Assembly: GCA_025462735.1 (NCBI GenBank)
Contig: JAOAPC010000003.1
Location: forward strand, 62,001 to 126,000
DNA: 64,000 bases
Reading direction: 5' to 3'
Source: Acidobacteriaceae bacterium
GTDB taxonomy: Bacteria > Acidobacteriota > Terriglobia > Terriglobales > Acidobacteriaceae
Shown one piece after another: positions 59,028 through 64,000 of the stretch (position 1 is its first letter; each line of letters starts with the position of its first letter). The position numbers and the translations under genes were made by a program. The notes below the pieces were generated by a model that did not search any database, was not told the origin of the DNA, and saw nothing but the letters and a program-made list of their open reading frames with translations.

Positions 59028-60188
59028 ATGCGCAAAGTGAGTCGTACGATCTGGGTAGCAGCCCTGCTTTTTTGCTGCATTTCCGTTTCGGTTGCTGCAG
59101 AACATAAGCCGCGGGCGCGTGATTTGGGGGTGCCGTTCGATGGGAATCCCGGGCCGCTGAATGCGATCACGGACGTGAAAGGCGTGGAGGTCGGCCACAC
59201 CACGCTGATCTCGGGCGAGGGCGCGCTGAAGGTTGGAGTTGGCCCGGTAAGAACTGGAGTTACGGCCATTCTGCCGCGCGGCAAGAATTCCCGCGATGCC
59301 GTGTTCGCCGGGTATTTCAGCCTGAACGGCAATGGGGAGATGACGGGCGCGCACTGGGTGGAAGACTCGGGCTTTCTGGATGGCCCGGTGATGATCACGA
59401 ATACTCACAGCGTCGGAGTGGTGCGCGATGCGGTCATCCGCTGGAAGGTGAAGCGGGGCGATGCCGACGCGGAGGGTTACTGGTGGTCGCTGCCGGTGGT
59501 GGCTGAAACCTGGGATGGCGATTTGAATGACATCAACGGCTTTCACGTCACGGCTGAAGATGCAATCCACGCGCTCGACTCAGCCCATGCCGGGCCGGTG
59601 GAAGAGGGCAACGTGGGCGGCGGGACGGGGATGATCTGCAACGAGTTCAAGGGCGGGGTCGGAACTTCGTCGCGCACACTCAGTACGAAAGACGGAGGCT
59701 ACACGGTCGGAGTGCTGGTGCAGTGCAATTACGGCGAGCGCGAGCAGTTGCGCATTGCCGGGATTAACGTCGGGCGCGAAATTCCCGCGCAGAAAATCTG
59801 GAAAGAAGACACCGGCTCGATCATTGTCGTGGTCGCAACCGACGCGCCGCTGATTCCCACGCAGTTGAAGCGCATGGCGCGGCGAGTGACGCTTGGACTC
59901 GGACGCGACGGCAGCTACTCCGGTAATGGCTCGGGCGACCTGTTCATTGCGTTTTCGACTGCCAACCCGGGAGCGATTGGGCCCAAGGGACTTCATCCCA
60001 TCACCATGATGCCCAACGACGAACTCAATCCGTTATTTCTTGCGACCGTGCAGGCGACTGAGGAAGCGGTGGTCAACGCCATGGTCGCCGCCGAAACCAT
60101 GACCGGGATCAACAATCACAAAGTGATCGCACTGCCCCACGATCAGCTGCGCGCAATTTTGAAGAAGTACAACCGGCTGGTGCACTGA
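59028..60188 (+). CDS. Exported P1-family peptidase (DmpA/BapA-like)
   Basis: A 386-residue N-terminal-nucleophile aminopeptidase exported by a signal peptide (TIWVAALLFCCISVSVAA). The mature protein has the DmpA layout: KPRARDLGVPFDGNPGPLNA, GVEVGHTTL, GGGTGMICNEFKGGVGTSSR, and GYTVGVLVQCNYGERE, with the self-cleavage site and catalytic Ser in EDTGSIIVVVATDAP (cut before Ser). It would release D-amino acids or beta-amino acids from peptides. GGAGA lies upstream of ATG 59028. Neighbours do not suggest a substrate. Confidence 0.92.
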   Translation: MRKVSRTIWVAALLFCCISVSVAAEHKPRARDLGVPFDGNPGPLNAITDVKGVEVGHTTLISGEGALKVGVGPVRTGVTAILPRGKNSRDAVFAGYFSLNGNGEMTGAHWVEDSGFLDGPVMITNTHSVGVVRDAVIRWKVKRGDADAEGYWWSLPVVAETWDGDLNDINGFHVTAEDAIHALDSAHAGPVEEGNVGGGTGMICNEFKGGVGTSSRTLSTKDGGYTVGVLVQCNYGEREQLRIAGINVGREIPAQKIWKEDTGSIIVVVATDAPLIPTQLKRMARRVTLGLGRDGSYSGNGSGDLFIAFSTANPGAIGPKGLHPITMMPNDELNPLFLATVQATEEAVVNAMVAAETMTGINNHKVIALPHDQLRAILKKYNRLVH

Positions 60189-60198
60189 GGCGTAGGAT

Positions 60199-60339
60199 TC
60201 AATGGCTTAAGCGTGGTCTTGGTTCTCCTCTTTCTTTTTCCAATTCCGCCTTAATTGCGGCATGAGGAACTCGAACTAGTTTCCGCATCGTGCGGTCAAA
60301 GTTATCGCACTCATCTGTTGCTTCGTTTTGCCTTTGCAC
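60199..60339 (-). CDS. Small protein, 46 aa, downstream of the AIPR gene
   Basis: The minus strand from GTG 60339 encodes MQRQNEATDECDNFDRTMRK then LVRVPHAAIKAELEKERGEP and RPRLSH. GAGGG lies 7 bases upstream. The pattern NFDRTMRKLVRVPHAAIKAELEKE resembles short acidobacterial proteins with a helical core beginning with a conserved Phe-Asp and ending in charged residues. It is 72 bases after the AIPR stop on the same strand, so a two-gene unit is likely. Its stop is only 10 bases from the convergent P1 stop. Confidence 0.6.
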   Translation of the reverse strand: MQRQNEATDECDNFDRTMRKLVRVPHAAIKAELEKERGEPRPRLSH

Positions 60340-60411
60340 GTTTTGCCCTCTTTTTCTTTGATCGAGATCGTTCTTTCCGTGGAGGTGAAAATTTCTTAAT
60401 TAGCACCTCGT

Positions 60412-62109
60412 CTAACAGTGACTCATGTCGGTGTTCTTGGCGGCCTCATCATTTGCGCCTTGCGAAACGTATATTGTCGTTATTTCTTCTAGTCCCTCGT
60501 ACAGTTGGGCGTCAGTTATTCCATCAACATCCGCCGCAACCAAGTGTCCTGGTGGACAATAAGCATTCTTTGTTACGGCACATGACACATAGCGGGCTAA
60601 ATAGAATCGAACGTTGCGCCTCAACACATTGTCTTGGTCAAGGGGGTCCAAGAAGGCATCAACGCGCCGCAATATTTTTACGCATCGTAGGTAAACCTCA
60701 AGGTCGAACGGCCTATATTTGTTGAATAGTTCCGATTGAACGACCTGCCTGTAGTCATCCACTCCGAAAACAGACCATCGTCGTGAATCCTTTACGACAT
60801 AATCCCTGGGCCTGCCTCGCGCGTCTGTTGGTTTCCTCAACATAATCGCCACGACTGCCTGAACTAAATACAAAATACTCACAATCTTGGATATGGGTTT
60901 CCCTTGATCTCTGTAATGCCCCTTTCTCCGGTCATAAAATAAGCCGTTCTTCTCGAAGAACGCGTCTATCTGCTTATGCAGTCTGCTGGTCGAAATGAGG
61001 GCTTCCGGGGGCATCCTGTTCTGGTTGTTTGTGGCCCTGATTATTTCATCTCTCACTTCCGGCTCTTGGTTCTGAATCACTCGAACCAAAATTCGGCGCG
61101 CATCTATCTCTGGCTTTACGATGGCCGATGTAAAGTAATCGAAAATTCGCCGCGACGTTTGGAGGCCGTTCACAATTTGCGGGTCGCGTATTTCCAAATC
61201 GCCCGATAGATACGCCTTGGGCGTTAGAATTGTTATTCCATTGTTCAATATCCAGAACTCAGGCTCATGTTCTGTCGTCAAGGTTGCAGTAATCGCTGTA
61301 TTGATAGCGGTGTTCTGGAAGTAACCTCTGACATTGTCGTCGAAGATTGATTCATTTAGTTTCTCTGGGTGCTTGTCGTCCCGCAAAAACTCGTAAAACG
61401 TTCGGAGGGTGACTAATCCTATCCAGCCTTCTTGAGTATCTATGGACTTCTCGAAATGAAGTGTTTTCTTTGAAGGCCGTCTTACGAGTGTTTGCTCATA
61501 GAGGGGTAAGGCACCTGCGAAGTTGAAGGGTTTAACGATTGCATTTCTAAAATGAGTTGCCGCTATCTTTGGCAGTTCTTGTGCGGATCGCTTGGCATTC
61601 TCGTCCGGTTCTTCATCACAGCGCGTTACGTAATAGTAGTCAACAGAAAGGTTGGCGTGCGCCATGCCTTTCATCTTTGCCTTGAACGTTGACATCAAGT
61701 CCGCGAGTTTGTCGCCATAGTTGTATCGGTACTCCGACCTTGTTCGTTTCAGATCAAATAGGTCATCAGTGAATCGCCCGATTTTATCTATAGCAGTCGG
61801 GGAAAACCCAGCAGTTTCTTTGATCTGCATGATGACGACATCTACATCGTTCTCGCTGCGGCGATCTACGTGAGAACTGTCATCCGCCAAAACCTTGTTT
61901 ATGAAGAAATAGAAGGCGTCTATGCCACCATCATCTCCGCTGCCAACCAGGCCTCTTACTATTTCGTCATCGTTGAGCGAGTATTCTTTAAGGAACTGTT
62001 CGGCGCAAAAGAACTCAAACGGATTGGCCTTCAGCGTGGTTTCCGCAAATCTGTTCTGTCGCCAGTCCTCGTAAAAATCGTTTAGCGCAAGTACTTCATT
62101 CTGGCCCAT
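60412..62109 (-). CDS. AIPR-family abortive phage infection-type protein
   Basis: A 565-residue protein of the AIPR family (abortive infection phage resistance type). ATG 62109 has GGAGG two bases away in the usual place. N-terminal part resembles a restriction-type nuclease domain: GSGDDGGIDAFYFF then DVDVVIMQIKET, with the Asp and the Gln-x-Lys of a PD-(D/E)XK core. The AIPR core includes LNNGITIL, DPQIVNGLQTSRRIFDY, RVIQNQEPEVRDEIIRATNNQN and SKIVSILYLVQAVVAIML. Members act singly or in small operons against phage. No partner beyond the 46-aa gene is visible. Confidence 0.88.
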   Translation of the reverse strand: MGQNEVLALNDFYEDWRQNRFAETTLKANPFEFFCAEQFLKEYSLNDDEIVRGLVGSGDDGGIDAFYFFINKVLADDSSHVDRRSENDVDVVIMQIKETAGFSPTAIDKIGRFTDDLFDLKRTRSEYRYNYGDKLADLMSTFKAKMKGMAHANLSVDYYYVTRCDEEPDENAKRSAQELPKIAATHFRNAIVKPFNFAGALPLYEQTLVRRPSKKTLHFEKSIDTQEGWIGLVTLRTFYEFLRDDKHPEKLNESIFDDNVRGYFQNTAINTAITATLTTEHEPEFWILNNGITILTPKAYLSGDLEIRDPQIVNGLQTSRRIFDYFTSAIVKPEIDARRILVRVIQNQEPEVRDEIIRATNNQNRMPPEALISTSRLHKQIDAFFEKNGLFYDRRKGHYRDQGKPISKIVSILYLVQAVVAIMLRKPTDARGRPRDYVVKDSRRWSVFGVDDYRQVVQSELFNKYRPFDLEVYLRCVKILRRVDAFLDPLDQDNVLRRNVRFYLARYVSCAVTKNAYCPPGHLVAADVDGITDAQLYEGLEEITTIYVSQGANDEAAKNTDMSHC

Positions 62110-62193
62110 GCCCCCTCCAATCCGGCTCATAGTACACCTCGGGCATTCCGAGGCGCACTACTCCCATCTTCGTCATCCGGGGCCTGGCCGTTC

Positions 62194-62262
62194 CCCAAAT
62201 ACCGGTTAAGCTATTACCTCTGAGGCTGCCCACCCCTTCGACTGCGCTCAGGGCAGCCTCTT
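62194..62262. repeat. Direct repeat, left copy
   Basis: Same orientation and about 90 percent alike by eye to 63356-63422. It holds GAGGCTGCCC..GGGCAGCCTC arms around CCTTCGACTGCGCTCAGGG, plus the leader CCCAAATACCGGTTAAGCTA then TTACCTCT. Confidence 0.85.
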
Positions 62263-62371
62263 CGGTGGTGTCTAAAAAGCGAGCCAGCCCGCCGTCAATC
62301 AGCGAGTCTACGAGCTAGGAATTGAGCTGTGTTTTGGAAAGAGCAACCGGCTCGGTAGTATAGTTTTGCCC

Positions 62372-63229
62372 ATGAAACTGTCCGTTCTTCTCTTCGCGCT
62401 GACTTGTCTCTTGATAGTAAACGGGCAGGAAAAGGGCTCCAAAACCAAGCCCCACCAAAACAATTCTCAACTCGACAAGACATCTGTCACGCCAACAATT
62501 GGGGTTAACGCAGTAGATCAGAAAGCACCCGCACGGCAAGAAAAACCAGCCGCAGAGCATCCGAATGGCTATCTCAGTCGTTTACTTTCTCCAGAGAACC
62601 TGCCCAATGTCGGCCTGTTCGTCATTGGAGTCATCGGGATTCTGGTAGCAATCTCTACTTTGAAGGACGTGCAGAAACAAACTAGGAATACTCAGATAGC
62701 TGCTGAGGCCGCGTATCTGAATTCCAAAGCTGTTATCAAATCGGAACGGCCTTGGGTTACGGGAGGTGAAGGACGCGATTCTTTCAGGCTCTTTGGGAAT
62801 CCCGCTCTCGTACCAAGATTCTGGCTCGCCCTCAAGAACTCCGGAAGGACCCCCGGTAAACTGGTTAGGGTCTTGATGAAGTTTGAAAAGCGAAGCAGCA
62901 TTGATGACTTACGCGGAATTGAGCACGATCTTAATTTCAGCGACATTTGCCCGATCCCTTACGTCCTCATCATTCCCGGAGATAACCCTTTTCAAATAAG
63001 TTGTACTATCGCGGGAGATCAGCCGTTGAGTCCAGAGGAAATTAACGAGATCAGGGATGGCGATAAGTTTCTTGTCGTGTATGGAGTGATCGAATACGAA
63101 GATGTTTTTGAAACCCCCGAGACGGAACACAAATCGGGGTTTTTCTTTTACTACGCCTACGGAAGCCCGACTAGTCACGGGTTCCAGACTTACTACTCCG
63201 CTCACCCCGACTATTTGCAGGTGACCTAG
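62372..63229 (+). CDS. Exported or membrane-anchored protein of unknown function
   Basis: A 285-residue protein, ATG 62372 (TTG 62366 alternative). Signal peptide (KLSVLLFALTCLLIVNG), a polar linker rich in Gln/Lys/Pro, a membrane span near residues 74-95 (LPNVGLFVIGVIGILVAIST), and a beta-rich outer domain (RPWVTGGEGRDSFRLFGNPA, VPRFWLALKNSGRTPGKL, FLVVYGVIEYEDVFETPETE). The domain resembles envelope proteins of soil bacteria that I cannot name. The gene is bracketed by a 70-base direct repeat about 1.16 kb apart, so it may be a cassette. Confidence 0.6.
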   Translation: MKLSVLLFALTCLLIVNGQEKGSKTKPHQNNSQLDKTSVTPTIGVNAVDQKAPARQEKPAAEHPNGYLSRLLSPENLPNVGLFVIGVIGILVAISTLKDVQKQTRNTQIAAEAAYLNSKAVIKSERPWVTGGEGRDSFRLFGNPALVPRFWLALKNSGRTPGKLVRVLMKFEKRSSIDDLRGIEHDLNFSDICPIPYVLIIPGDNPFQISCTIAGDQPLSPEEINEIRDGDKFLVVYGVIEYEDVFETPETEHKSGFFFYYAYGSPTSHGFQTYYSAHPDYLQVT

Positions 63230-63624
63230 CAACAAGACAAAAAATCAGTCCGAGGTTCCCCAAAAACTAGCCTTTCTCCCAATAAGTCCCGGTTGACCAG
63301 GTTTTATTAGGCAAAGCCGCCGAGGGGTTACCAGCTGGCGGGCTGCCCCACCTTTCCCAAATACCGCTTGAGCTATTACCTCTGAGGCTGCCCACCCCTC
63401 GACTGCGCTCAGGGCAACCTCTCCACGGGACATCTCGTTCTAGGCATCACATTTTTCCTTTTGTACAGAGACCGGCAAAGGTGGTATTCATGAATGGATC
63501 TTCGTCTTCAAGGGTCGGACACGGTCACACCTTGGCGGAGGACTGCCTGTGTCCTGACCGTGCGGATATAAATCCTCGATACAAGCGCCTGTCGCGAGGC
63601 CATCCTGAAAAAGGGGAATGAGCC
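63230..63624. repeat. Intergenic region with right copy of the direct repeat
   Basis: 395 bases before the haem c protein. Nothing gene-like; 63356-63422 is the right copy of the direct repeat at 62194-62262. AAAGGGGAATG at 63610-63620 is a candidate ribosome-binding site of the next gene. Confidence 0.7.
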
Positions 63625-64000
63625 ATGCGATTTTTGATCCCTTTGGCTGTCCTGAGTTTTATTCTCAGTCTTATCCTCGCTTCTTCTGCCTCTCGTTCGA
63701 CGGAAGCACCTACCGGTTTTGACAACAAAAGCAACGGCGTTGCCGACGATACGACTCATCAGGCCGATCAAACGAAATTCGAGGAAGTCGAGCAGCTAAG
63801 CGATGGCCTCGGGCCGCTCTATAACGCGCAGTCCTGCCGCGAATGCCACCAGAATCCAGTTTCAGGTGCTTCCTCCCAAGTCACGGAATTACGCGTCGGC
63901 CATCAGGGGCCCGAGGGACACTTTCGCACCCCGGAGATCCCGATCGCTCACGGAGCCGAAGTGATCTCTGGGCGGTCTCTGGTGAATGATCGCGCTATTT
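63625..64000 (+). CDS. Di-haem oxidoreductase-like protein, 5' part
   Basis: The frame runs off the window. It starts with a signal peptide (MRFLIPLAVLSFILSLILAS), then an acidic linker, and a haem c motif CRECH in LGPLYNAQSCRECHQNPVSG followed by TELRVGHQGPEGHFRTPEIP. The DGLGPLYN..SCRECHxNP block is that of the di-haem oxidoreductase (DHOR)-type family, exported c-type cytochromes of unknown partner. Only about 125 residues are visible, so identification is provisional. Confidence 0.7.
   Translation, partial: MRFLIPLAVLSFILSLILASSASRSTEAPTGFDNKSNGVADDTTHQADQTKFEEVEQLSDGLGPLYNAQSCRECHQNPVSGASSQVTELRVGHQGPEGHFRTPEIPIAHGAEVISGRSLVNDRAI

Noticed and set aside
60311-60406. Very basic 31-aa frame between the AIPR and 46-aa genes
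   Set aside because: Starts at GTG 60406 without a spaced ribosome-binding site, is almost only Lys/Arg/Ser, and overlaps the better 46-aa frame.

Overview
The window looks like a chromosomal piece of an Acidobacteriota genome, most likely Terriglobia (Koribacter or Sulfotelmatobacter-like). This is inferred from the families present: the DUF2844/DUF3443 pair, many exported proteins of unknown function, a CadC-type regulator fused to TPRs, PilZ proteins, an OPT-family transporter, exported P1 and amidohydrolase enzymes, and a dense load of short palindromic repeats. Genes lie on both strands. Most of the window is ordinary housekeeping plus accessory genes. I recognised no rRNA, tRNA, CRISPR array, complete insertion sequence or prophage.

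Layout. 0-7 kb: end of an IPT/TIG protein, trmO, a zinc-peptidase-like protein, an alcohol dehydrogenase, an exported RraA-like protein, a short UvrC-like protein, a membrane protein and a DinB protein. 7-12.3 kb: a PD-(D/E)XK-like protein divergent from tldD and pmbA (tldE). 12.3-17.8 kb: small exported proteins, selD with an in-frame UGA, and an exported amidohydrolase overlapping an M20 peptidase. 18-22 kb: epoxide hydrolase and exported proteins. 22.4-26.6 kb: a four-gene module (DUF1326, exported unknown, CadC-like regulator, small zinc protein) bracketed by a direct repeat that copies the 3' end of the neighbouring HNH gene. 26.5-31.5 kb: HNH-comF, OPT transporter, yggS. 31.5-35.4 kb: DUF3443-DUF2844, PilZ, ABC exporter. 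35.5-40.8 kb: nucleotidyltransferase-like protein, lipA, histidine kinase, CsbD, PilZ. 41-44 kb: small genes in a field of repeats. 44-48 kb: a probable defence operon (AbiEi-like regulator, PHP-ATPase of the TrlF type, 64-aa protein) preceded by two long palindromes. 48.3-51.4 kb: B12-dependent ribonucleotide reductase nrdJ with a duplicated tail. 51.6-53.6 kb: hypothetical genes. 54-57.3 kb: pepQ-like, accB, accC. 57.5-64 kb: small genes, a P1 peptidase, an AIPR anti-phage-type gene with a 46-aa neighbour, an exported unknown, and the start of a haem c protein.

Two themes stand out. First, palindromic repeats sit in frame inside coding genes (UvrC-like, selD, the nrdJ linker, and a hypothetical gene at 52.3-53.1 kb), so the repeat families are apparently tolerated as protein inserts. 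Second, the 44-48 kb operon couples an AbiEi-type regulator not to the usual AbiEii toxin but to a PHP-domain ATPase, under twin perfect or near-perfect palindromes sharing the core GGTATATATACC. It is the best candidate for a little-described system here.

Coordinates, motifs and palindromes were read directly from the sequence. Family names are from recognition of motifs and have not been tested by database search. Start codons were chosen by ribosome-binding sites, signal peptides or domain starts, and alternatives are noted.
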